In this document: positions 53,952-62,073 of the stretch, piece after piece
Position numbering within the stretch: position 1 is the first letter of the stretch
Layout: each line of letters begins with the position of its first letter
DNA from: Bacteroides fragilis
Lineage (GTDB): Bacteria; Bacteroidota; Bacteroidia; Bacteroidales; Bacteroidaceae
Reading direction: 5' to 3'
Assembly (NCBI RefSeq): GCF_002849695.1
Contig: NZ_CP018937.1
Location: 868,001-932,000 of the forward strand
Length of the DNA stretch: 64,000 nt
Program-made: the position numbers and the translations under genes
Notes under the pieces: generated by a model
Database searches by the model: none
What the model was told of the DNA's origin: nothing
What the model saw: the letters and a program-made list of their open reading frames with translations, nothing else

Positions 53952-56900
53952 ATGAAAAATAGTAGTTTACATATGCTAAAACCGATACTTGCTTTCCTGC
54001 TGGGCTGGATTTTTGTGCTCTCCTGTTCGCAAGAAGAGACTAATCCGGACCTACCGGTAGGAGTGCCCGGCCCGAATGCCTCCGAGGCAGTGGTCAAATT
54101 ACTTATCAAAGGGGAGGCTATTCTTCCCCCCTCTACCAGAAACATGTCCGATCAGACTGAGGGGAGCTATCAGGACGAGCTTCAGTTACTTATCCTTGAA
54201 AAACAGGCGGATGACAATACCTATATTTATAACTGTCACCGTCCTGTGGAGGGCACCCAGGGCAACTTCACAGTCAAAGTCCCCAATAGCCTTGACGGTA
54301 AAGAGTTGAAGTTCTTGCTATTTTCCAATTCAAAGGATATCATCGGTGACCCTGACCAGAAGTTCGTGGTGACAGATGGCACAAATAAAAACGAGGATGA
54401 CATCCGGACAGCCTTGCTGCTGACCGTTAACACGAAGTGGGACCCTTCGAAAAAAATCCCTATGTGGGCTGAGGACTCTTTTACCTTCAGCGCTCCCACG
54501 CCCGGCGCTCCGTCCGCCTCTGTTGCCACCCTTAAACTGATGCGTATGCTTGCCCGTGTGGATGTGGGACTCAATTATAACGGTAAGGAACTACACTCCA
54601 CGTCACAGGAGTTGACCAACTTCAAGCTACAGAAAATTAAAGTCTACCACAGTAAAGATAAAGGGCAGCTTATGCCCAATATGGCTGCCTATGAAACTAC
54701 CGGTACGGGTACGGACAAAGTCATCACTATAAAAAGACCCAGTATCCCGATGGATGGCGAAACTATCACCCCTTACGAGATTACCGTTCCCGCGGGCAGC
54801 CATGCCAGCGAGCGGGACGTTTACCTGTTCGAGCAGGATATGAATCTGTCCCAGGCTGACTTCGATGCAAACCGTACCTGTATCCTGGTTCAAGGGGAAT
54901 ATACGGCTCCCGCAGCAGGAGGGACAGGCACTACTTATACGGGGTGGTACCGGCTGGACTTCCGTGATTTCGGCAGTGATAAGGGTTATGCCGATATTCT
55001 CCGCAACAAGCTTTACCGTTTCAACATTACGAGCGTTAAAGGCTCCGGTTTCTCCACGGAGGATGATGCTCTTAACAGTGTCTCTTCCAACATGACCGTT
55101 GAACTTCTGCCTCTGGACCTGAACCAGAATGATATTATTTTCGACGGTCAGAGCTTCCTGTCGGTGAGCGATTCCGAATTGTATTTTTATAAGAATCTCA
55201 ATACCGCTAACTTCTCTTTGAACACGAACTACGGTAAAGGCTGGGAAATAGAGACAGGCGATGGATCCGGAATTACGGCCACTCCTGCTTCGGGAGCCGC
55301 GGGCAGTTCGGTTGTGAACCTGGCCTGGAATACTTTACCTTCCGCGTCGGTGGAAAAAGAAATCTATCTGAAGGCGGGTAACTTAAAGAAAAAGCTCATG
55401 CTCAAATATGTGCATGAAAACGCTCCGGGTAATCTAACCAGTTTCTCACTGGATCCGCCTTTGTTGTATTTCGCAAAGAGCGGAGGTGTCGGAAAGATAA
55501 ATATAATTTCTAATATTACTAAAAAATACCTGTTCCCTAGCTTGGGCAAGCTTGATTTTACTGTACCCTCCGTAATCGAAACTACTTCTTTTGACGTAAC
55601 GGTACAGCCCTTTAATCAAACTTCTTCGGAGCATATGGAACAGGGAGTTGTAAACGTGCATATCCAGGCAGCTAACGCGGAGGTAACGGGGCAAAGCAGG
55701 ATTAACCAGCTTACCTATGATAAGCGGGTGGAGTGTACCCCCGGGCCGATGGGGCATGGGCTGGAAGATAAGAATACGCCTGCCTTGATGGATGTCACAT
55801 ATCGTACCAGTGAAGAAGCAGGAACCTATCTGATCAACTTTGTGCCAACGGATGGTGGGGTTGCATTAGGTCCGGTCATCTCCAATCCGGTAAATGGGAT
55901 AGGAACCGTGAAGGTCTCAGCCTCACAGAATAAGGGTTCCAAAGAACGTGAGGTGGGTAAACTGGTATTCTCACCGGCCTTAAATGGTGAAAAAATTTCT
56001 TTAATAGGGTATACCCCCAAGGAGGTTCCCGTCATACAGGCTCCCGCTCCGGTTCCGGTTGCCAGCATTCGCCCCACGGGGAATATCACCGATCTGGCAT
56101 GGGACCAGTCAAACCACAGTTTTACTGTGGAAGTGGATAACCCTAATTTTGTGGAGACTAACGAGGTGTCTATCACCACTCTTCCCAAAAACAAGATGAT
56201 TGATATGACTGTTCCCGCTTCAGGTACATTGGGACAACCAGTGACTTTTACCCTGAACCCGAACCGGGGGGATGTTCCTAAGAGCAGGACTGTGAAGGTC
56301 AGTGTGGATGGTCACGGCGACCATGTGGGTGAGGAACAGGTCACCTTTACCCAGCAAGCGCCCGATATGCCGGTCAAGGAGCCTGTACTGGCTGCCACTC
56401 CCAGTAACACTCTCCCGTGGGACGCGACCGAGGCTACGCTGAATCTAACCAACCTGGATCAGATTTTCGAGGTTCAGGCCGGGAAGGAGAGCGTGAACGC
56501 TTCTGAGCCGTTAAATGTTACATTGCCTGCCGGCGGCTTCAATCTCACTGCGGATAAAAGTTCTGCTTCCATGAAAGTCACTTTTCCTAAAAATGATATG
56601 GAGGAAGAGCGGAAAGTAAAAGTTATCGCCACAGCCATCGGTAACAGGGAATCGGTAAAGAAGATAAAAGAGATTATCCTGACACAGGCTAAGAAATTGT
56701 TTGGGAAGATTTTCTTTCCTGAACCAACTACGGTAGAAGTACCATGGACGGAAAATAGCTTTGGCACTGTTCCCCTGACAATGGAAAGCATTGATTTCAA
56801 TCATAAGGTCATATTTACTATGGAACCTGCGGGAGCCCGGAACTGGATAAGTGCGGTTGTAAATGGAAATAATATGGCATATTACATTACCGAGAATTCA

Positions 56901-57971
56901 GGATTGGCCAGAAGTGTTAAGGTGACAGCGAGTGCCACAGATCGTTGGGGAAACGATGTGCGAACACCTACACCTCTAACTATGACCCAAAAAGGAGGTC
57001 CCGGGAGTTTGGAAATCATAACAAGAGACCTTATATTGGACTATGATAATACAGAGCGGAACTTATCTTTAAATATAAAAAGGATTCAGTCGTCTACAGC
57101 TAAAATAACCTATCCCTCCTGGATACAAAGTGCCAGGCTTTTGGGAGACAAGATAATACTAGCACCCAAAGCTAATACAGGGGACTCCGGTGAAAGAGTG
57201 GGAGATGTAAGGGTAGAGGCCAAAGGTAATGATGAAGTACCGGTTAAAAGCAATACTGTGCAGGTAAAGCAAAAGGCAAATGTCATATCAGTGGATAACG
57301 GTAATATGAAGATAACAGGAAAAGTTCAACCCGGTTCTACTTCCTCAGGCAGACTATCTGTCAGAAGTGATTCACGAAGATTTCAAAGCGTGCGTATACT
57401 AACCCCGATTATCCCTACTGATCACATACGTCCACGACTAGAAACGATTTCAGGTGATCAAAAGAATATAAACGTCAAGGTTACAACTGAGGGAAATATG
57501 AAGACCTATGATAAACGTGAAAGGCAGGTAGAACTCGAGTGGACTAGTCCGGAAGGTAGGACAACTAAATCTTTATATAACATAGTTCTGGCAGGACATC
57601 CCGGAGGGATATTTGAAGTTAAAGGCGGTAACCTGCCAAGGAACAATGTACCACAGACTCATGTAAATGGCGATACCTTTTATGAGGCCCGGATTACCAC
57701 TGATAATCTAGCCCTGGGTACTGCGTTCTACCTGGATATAGAAGAACATCCTAATAATAATGTTAAATTTAAAGCCGAACTCCTTGATGATAGGGGAAAT
57801 ATAGTTACTAACTATCTAGTAAATCAAACGGTCAATTTGAGGTTAAAGATAACTGTATTGGGTCCTTTTGAGCCAAATAAGGGTATTAAGGCGTTTTTTG
57901 ATTTTGTAGCAAGGGGTGTTGACGGTGCCCGCTACGTCATGTACAGAATAAATTTTGCTGGTCCTGTTTAA
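53952..57971 (+). CDS. Giant fimbrial tip/adhesin lipoprotein with Ig-like repeats
   Basis: A 1339-residue lipoprotein (lipobox VLSCS, C25). Residues 27-400 form a fimbrillin-like head (VVKLLIKGEAILPPSTRNMS, DELQLLILEKQAD, LKLMRMLARVDVGLN), with R63 in a likely processing position. From about 400 onward there are successive BACON/Ig-like beta domains, each with Trp-containing strands (TDLAWDQSNHSFTVEV, LPWDATEATLNL, VEVPWTENSFGTVPL) and closing strands of the type VTFTQQAP, IILTQAKK and LTMTQKGG. The repeats suggest an elongated stalk. Mfa3/Mfa5-type proteins or DUF4906 proteins occupy this place in related operons. Ligand unknown. Confidence 0.78.
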   Translation: MKNSSLHMLKPILAFLLGWIFVLSCSQEETNPDLPVGVPGPNASEAVVKLLIKGEAILPPSTRNMSDQTEGSYQDELQLLILEKQADDNTYIYNCHRPVEGTQGNFTVKVPNSLDGKELKFLLFSNSKDIIGDPDQKFVVTDGTNKNEDDIRTALLLTVNTKWDPSKKIPMWAEDSFTFSAPTPGAPSASVATLKLMRMLARVDVGLNYNGKELHSTSQELTNFKLQKIKVYHSKDKGQLMPNMAAYETTGTGTDKVITIKRPSIPMDGETITPYEITVPAGSHASERDVYLFEQDMNLSQADFDANRTCILVQGEYTAPAAGGTGTTYTGWYRLDFRDFGSDKGYADILRNKLYRFNITSVKGSGFSTEDDALNSVSSNMTVELLPLDLNQNDIIFDGQSFLSVSDSELYFYKNLNTANFSLNTNYGKGWEIETGDGSGITATPASGAAGSSVVNLAWNTLPSASVEKEIYLKAGNLKKKLMLKYVHENAPGNLTSFSLDPPLLYFAKSGGVGKINIISNITKKYLFPSLGKLDFTVPSVIETTSFDVTVQPFNQTSSEHMEQGVVNVHIQAANAEVTGQSRINQLTYDKRVECTPGPMGHGLEDKNTPALMDVTYRTSEEAGTYLINFVPTDGGVALGPVISNPVNGIGTVKVSASQNKGSKEREVGKLVFSPALNGEKISLIGYTPKEVPVIQAPAPVPVASIRPTGNITDLAWDQSNHSFTVEVDNPNFVETNEVSITTLPKNKMIDMTVPASGTLGQPVTFTLNPNRGDVPKSRTVKVSVDGHGDHVGEEQVTFTQQAPDMPVKEPVLAATPSNTLPWDATEATLNLTNLDQIFEVQAGKESVNASEPLNVTLPAGGFNLTADKSSASMKVTFPKNDMEEERKVKVIATAIGNRESVKKIKEIILTQAKKLFGKIFFPEPTTVEVPWTENSFGTVPLTMESIDFNHKVIFTMEPAGARNWISAVVNGNNMAYYITENSGLARSVKVTASATDRWGNDVRTPTPLTMTQKGGPGSLEIITRDLILDYDNTERNLSLNIKRIQSSTAKITYPSWIQSARLLGDKIILAPKANTGDSGERVGDVRVEAKGNDEVPVKSNTVQVKQKANVISVDNGNMKITGKVQPGSTSSGRLSVRSDSRRFQSVRILTPIIPTDHIRPRLETISGDQKNINVKVTTEGNMKTYDKRERQVELEWTSPEGRTTKSLYNIVLAGHPGGIFEVKGGNLPRNNVPQTHVNGDTFYEARITTDNLALGTAFYLDIEEHPNNNVKFKAELLDDRGNIVTNYLVNQTVNLRLKITVLGPFEPNKGIKAFFDFVARGVDGARYVMYRINFAGPV

Positions 57972-57982
57972 AAACTTTTATA

Positions 57983-58510
57983 ATGAAACATTTTATACTA
58001 ATAATCGCTTGTTTCTGTAGTTCCTTTCTTTATGGACAGCGCCATTCTGTCTCGACTAACGGCGTCTCTTGGGGCACGTTGAGTCTGAATGCCGAATACT
58101 CTGCCCGTATCGGGCACAAACAGAGTGTACACGTACCTTTCTCGTGGAATCCCTGGACCTTTGGCGGTAACAAAAAGATGAAACACTTCACCGTATCGCC
58201 CCAGTGGCGCTACTGGAAGACTGAGGCCTACCTGGGTCATTTCGTGGGAGCGAACCTGATCGGTTCCCGTTACAACGTGAGCCGGGGTTCCTATCGTTTT
58301 GACGGTGGGGCCTACGGGGCTGGCGCAAGCTGGGGATATGCCTGGCTGCTGAGCAAGCGCCTGAACCTGGAGGTACAGGCAGGGATCGGAGTGGTCAGAA
58401 CTGATTATAAAAGATTCAACTGCGGTACGTGCGGTGATTACCTCTCGAAAGAGTCCAAATGGTTTCTCGTTCCCAACCGTTTGGCCATATCACTGGTGTA
58501 CGTACTTTAA
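57983..58510 (+). CDS. DUF3575-type outer-membrane beta-barrel protein
   Basis: A 175-residue protein with a signal peptide (SSFLYGQ cleavage region). The mature part is built of amphipathic strands (NGVSWGTLSLNAEYSARIG, KHFTVSPQWRYWKTEAYLGH, YGAGASWGYAWLLS) ending in the outer-membrane signature YVL. DUF3575 proteins are often found with Bacteroides fimbrial genes, but their role is not established; a small barrel at the pilus base is inference. It starts 11 bases after the tip-protein stop and is 65 bases before the OmpA-like gene, so it is within the operon. Confidence 0.8.
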   Translation: MKHFILIIACFCSSFLYGQRHSVSTNGVSWGTLSLNAEYSARIGHKQSVHVPFSWNPWTFGGNKKMKHFTVSPQWRYWKTEAYLGHFVGANLIGSRYNVSRGSYRFDGGAYGAGASWGYAWLLSKRLNLEVQAGIGVVRTDYKRFNCGTCGDYLSKESKWFLVPNRLAISLVYVL

Positions 58511-58575
58511 AAAAGTAAAGATGACAAGAGTAAGAATGAAACGAGTAGAAGATACTTAGATTGATGACGTAAAGA

Positions 58576-60630
58576 ATGGAAATGAAACGAATATTATGGT
58601 TCTGCTGTGTGCTTTTCTTCCTGGGATGCAGCAGCACGCGCAAGTTGCATAAGCTCAAGCCCACCGGGCAGATCGCCCTGCCTAACAGGAGCGGTTCTGA
58701 GCTGGACAGGGGGCAGGTGGAGAAAATCATCACGGAGAACTCTGCGGGAAACCAAGAGAAGGGCCCCGTCAAAGGCACCTATACCGCCCAGGGCGACTTT
58801 CAGGGGGAAGTGGAGTTGAGCGAGATACAGATCGTTGCCCCTTCCAAACGTGTGGCCGAACGCTTTGGCAAAGTACTGATCGAGTTTTTAGTGGACGTTC
58901 CCGAAGCGCTTTTCCGTAAGGACTACCAGCTGACCCTTTTCCCTAAATTAACCAGTAATGACTCGCTATGTGAGCTACGTCCGGTGGTGCTCAACGGTAA
59001 CGAGTTCAAGAGCAAGCAGCAGAAGCAGTACCATGCCTACGAAAAGTATGTGCAATCTCTGGAAGAGAACGCCCGTCAGGGGCGTGAGAAGTTCCTCAAC
59101 CGTCGGATGTTTTCTCGATACTTGGAACGCAAAGCCCTGATGCGTGAGAAAGAGAACGGTCGCAGGCTTAAAGCCTATTCGGCGCGCCTGCTATCGGACC
59201 GGAGACTGCATGAGCGGGACCTTCTTTTCGGGAATTTCCCGGACCGTGTCCCCCGTGAGTTTACTCCCCGCCTTTTTTCTGGTTTGCTCTCCCTGCTCCC
59301 CTACGCGCAAAAGACCCGTAAGGAACTCCTGACCGAGGCCTTGCGTACGGGTAATGGGCCGGCACTGGAACACGGGCTCAGCGCGGGGGACTCCCTGCAC
59401 GCCTACAACCTTTTCTGGGACAAGCGTAAGTTCGAGTCCAACGCAAAGAAGATAGCGCGCCTGGACAATACCTTTGGAAAGATCGTCGAGTATCCGGTCT
59501 ACGAGAACGCATATCTGGATACGGTCGTTAACCGTGGTCGGCATAAGATAAACTACCTGTATTCACTTGATGCGGGTGAGTCCTCTCCAAAGATGCTCCT
59601 CTCCCTTGGCGGTGCGGTCACGGCTATCGACGGTAGTACGTACCATTTCAAGGCTCGGGATACGCTGACCTATTTCGTCTCGTCGATGACGACTTTCATC
59701 GACCGCTCGCCGCGCTTTAAACGGCATATCACCCTGAGGCGGGTACAGGCGGGTATGAGCGTGAACCTCCTCTTTCCGGTAGGTAAAACGGATGTGATAG
59801 ACACGCTGTCGGGCAACAAGCGGGAGCTGGAGCGTCTCAAGGGTTTTTACCGCGACCTTACCGGCAACGCGGACCTGATAGTGGACAGCATCGTCATCTT
59901 GGCGGGCAGTTCTCCGGAGGGTCCCTGGCAACTGAACGACCGCCTTTCCAGAGAGCGTGCCTCGAAAGCCGCGGACTTTCTTGCGGATCATTTCCCTGAG
60001 AATACGGAACTCCGGCAACTCTCCCGGCCCTACTCGCTGTCTGAGAACTGGGTACTGCTGGATACGCTGCTCGAGGGTGACACCTTGCTGGAGCATACGC
60101 ACAGAAAAGAGATCAGGGAACTGATCGCCTCCCATGCCGACCCTGATGAGCGTGAGCATGCCATCAGACAGCGGCACCCTTCGGCTTACAAAATCCTGAA
60201 AGATGTATATTACCCCGGGCTGAGAAGCATCTCCTTCCAGTTCCACCTGCACAGGGCCGGTTTTGCCCGTGATACGGTTTATACCGATGAGCCCGACCTG
60301 GAGTATGCCCGTGGTATCGAACTGCTGGAGAACCGCAAATACAAGGAGGCCTTGTCTATCTTACAGGATTACGCGGATGCTAACACCGCCCTTGCGCACA
60401 TGTCCCTTGGACATGACACGCAGGCACTGGCTATACTGGCTGCGCAGAAGTCTACGGCGGACGTGGACTACATGCTTGCTATCCTCAACCTGCGGATGGG
60501 TAACCCGGACGAGGCGTTGAGGTACTACCAGAGGTCGTGTGAGTCAGATCCCTCGAAAGTCTTCAGGGGAAACCTTGATCCCGAGATACAAAAGTTGAAA
60601 GCACTGTTTAATATTGATGATATGGATTGA
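58576..60630 (+). CDS. OmpA-like lipoprotein of the fimbrial operon
   Basis: A 684-residue lipoprotein (lipobox FFLGCSS). The N-terminal 170 residues include a beta-rich segment (KGTYTAQGDFQGEVELSEI). A long charged helical region follows (about 150-230). At about 395-510 there is an OmpA-type module: AGSSPEGPWQLNDRLSRERA fits the peptidoglycan-binding pattern of the C-terminal OmpA fold. A TPR-like C-terminus (ALSILQDYADANTALAHMSL, YMLAILNLRMGNPDEALRYY) closes the protein. DUF3868-type proteins with OmpA domains occupy this place in similar operons. It would tie the fimbrial machinery to the cell wall. The gene appears richer in G and C than its neighbours by eye. Confidence 0.75.
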   Translation: MEMKRILWFCCVLFFLGCSSTRKLHKLKPTGQIALPNRSGSELDRGQVEKIITENSAGNQEKGPVKGTYTAQGDFQGEVELSEIQIVAPSKRVAERFGKVLIEFLVDVPEALFRKDYQLTLFPKLTSNDSLCELRPVVLNGNEFKSKQQKQYHAYEKYVQSLEENARQGREKFLNRRMFSRYLERKALMREKENGRRLKAYSARLLSDRRLHERDLLFGNFPDRVPREFTPRLFSGLLSLLPYAQKTRKELLTEALRTGNGPALEHGLSAGDSLHAYNLFWDKRKFESNAKKIARLDNTFGKIVEYPVYENAYLDTVVNRGRHKINYLYSLDAGESSPKMLLSLGGAVTAIDGSTYHFKARDTLTYFVSSMTTFIDRSPRFKRHITLRRVQAGMSVNLLFPVGKTDVIDTLSGNKRELERLKGFYRDLTGNADLIVDSIVILAGSSPEGPWQLNDRLSRERASKAADFLADHFPENTELRQLSRPYSLSENWVLLDTLLEGDTLLEHTHRKEIRELIASHADPDEREHAIRQRHPSAYKILKDVYYPGLRSISFQFHLHRAGFARDTVYTDEPDLEYARGIELLENRKYKEALSILQDYADANTALAHMSLGHDTQALAILAAQKSTADVDYMLAILNLRMGNPDEALRYYQRSCESDPSKVFRGNLDPEIQKLKALFNIDDMD

Positions 60631-61066
60631 AATCTCTGAATCGCTAATACGATACGTTTATTTAGTATATTCTGATTTTAAGGGTGTACGGTTCGGGAGG
60701 ATAGTACCCCCTCCTTACTACTCATCAAGAAAATCAACTCTGCTTTCAACTTAGAGAAAGAGTTTTGTGGTTAGTAGAATAGCGTGTTGATATTTATTTA
60801 TTTGTTTGTTTTTTTGTGTTTTATTTATGGAAGTTCCCTACTTCCCTGTCTTTATGAAGAAAATGTCTATAGTGTGCATTCCACCCGGCCGGCGGGATGG
60901 AGTGCACACTTCTCATAAATAAGAAGTCATTCTTAGATAGTTTACAGTTGGAAATAATTGTGCTTTTCAATAAAGAACTGTTAAGATCAAACATAAAAAA
61001 CAAATCTGTCTTGTGATTTGTAAAATAATTCGGATCTTTTTAAAATAAAAATGGAGGAGATAGAGC
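60631..61066. other. Intergenic region between two fimbrial-type operons
   Basis: No gene is seen. It carries the long palindrome at 60871-60910 and, just after it, a smaller dyad (ACTTCT/AGAAGT). The right-hand part resembles the DNA upstream of the paralog at 47647. Confidence 0.5.
60871..60910. repeat. 40-bp near-perfect palindrome
   Basis: The left arm AGTGTGCATTCCACCCGGCC meets the right arm GGCGGGATGGAGTGCACACT with no spacer. Only four of 20 positions are unpaired or wobble. It is strikingly GC-rich in AT-rich surroundings and lacks a following T run, so it may be more than the terminator of the upstream operon. Confidence 0.65.
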
Positions 61067-61074
61067 TACATTTG
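61067..61074 (+). promoter_or_regulatory. -7 box of the second surface operon
   Basis: TACATTTG matches TAnnTTTG exactly, about 60 bases before the ATG at 61134, the same distance as in the paralogous gene at 47647. Confidence 0.55.
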
Positions 61075-61133
61075 CTCACGTAAATTCAGCAAATTAACTC
61101 TATATACTAAAAAATATCAAAATTTACCTGGTT

Positions 61134-62051
61134 ATGCACATATCGGAAAAAATGAAATTGCTGCTACTATCTTCCATTGTCCTGCTGTTTGCTTCATGTA
61201 CAGCCGAAGAAGAGTTTAAAGAGAATAGAGGAATTCTATTCAGTGCCCAAACACGTACTGATAATTCTACAACTGAGTACGCGAACCTACAGCCTGGAGA
61301 GCAGGTAGGTGTATATATCATAGAACGTATTGAGGCAGGTGCAGAAACTTCACTTAAACCTACGGGAAATATTTTCGATAACCTTCTCTTATCTTGTCAG
61401 TCAGAAGGAATACTCAAACCTCAAAATGAAACCTATTATCCGTTGAACATCAGCTATGTAGATCTTTATGCCTATGCTCCATACGATGCGGCAACAGAAA
61501 TAGATTCAAATCGGTTACTTTCATTTTTCGTACAGCAGGACCAGTCGTCTTCCGGTTTAATAAGAAAGTCTGATTTATTATGGTCAAAAAAGTTAAATGT
61601 TTCGACAACTTCTGTATCAGCTCCTTCCCTGACATTCAATCACTGTCTGAGCAAACTGATCATTAATCTGAAGGCAGGGGTAGGAGTCACATTAGATAAT
61701 ACAGCCGTCAAGATAACCGGAACCAAAATAGGTGCTAAGTTAAATATGATTGATGGAACGCTTGCCGAAGCCCAAGGAGATGTGGTAGAGATTACTCCTA
61801 TGGTTCATGCCGGAAAGTTTGAATATGAAGCCATCATCATTCCACAGACCGTTACTGAGGGAACCAAACTTTTTAATATCATTAATAATGGAAAAACTTA
61901 TTATTGTACGGTGAAAGATTCAAAAGAGTTCAATCCGGGAACAAAGTATGCATACGATATCACTATAAACGCGGATGATTTGAAAGTAGAAATGACTGGT
62001 ACAATCAACGAATGGAATACTGGAGAAACCACTACAGAAACCATTAGTTAG
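61134..62051 (+). CDS. Fimbrillin-like lipoprotein (paralog of the 47647 N-terminus)
   Basis: A 305-residue lipoprotein (LLFASC, C22). It matches residues 1-300 of the LRR fusion at 47647 nearly residue for residue in many stretches ([49 protein letters not shown]), but ends right after that domain, with no Ig or LRR part. It keeps the FSAQTRT site (R41). An internal ATG at 61152 is an alternative start that gives a tighter signal peptide. It heads an operon with the transglutaminase-like gene 22 bases downstream. It is probably a polymerising or accessory fimbrial subunit. Confidence 0.85.
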   Translation: MHISEKMKLLLLSSIVLLFASCTAEEEFKENRGILFSAQTRTDNSTTEYANLQPGEQVGVYIIERIEAGAETSLKPTGNIFDNLLLSCQSEGILKPQNETYYPLNISYVDLYAYAPYDAATEIDSNRLLSFFVQQDQSSSGLIRKSDLLWSKKLNVSTTSVSAPSLTFNHCLSKLIINLKAGVGVTLDNTAVKITGTKIGAKLNMIDGTLAEAQGDVVEITPMVHAGKFEYEAIIIPQTVTEGTKLFNIINNGKTYYCTVKDSKEFNPGTKYAYDITINADDLKVEMTGTINEWNTGETTTETIS

Positions 62052-62073
62052 TAATTAACTTCACAGAAAAAAA

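Noticed and set aside
58576..60630. Recent transfer of the OmpA-like gene because of higher GC content
   Set aside because: The contrast is by eye only, the gene fits its operon in spacing and function, and similar operons carry such genes.
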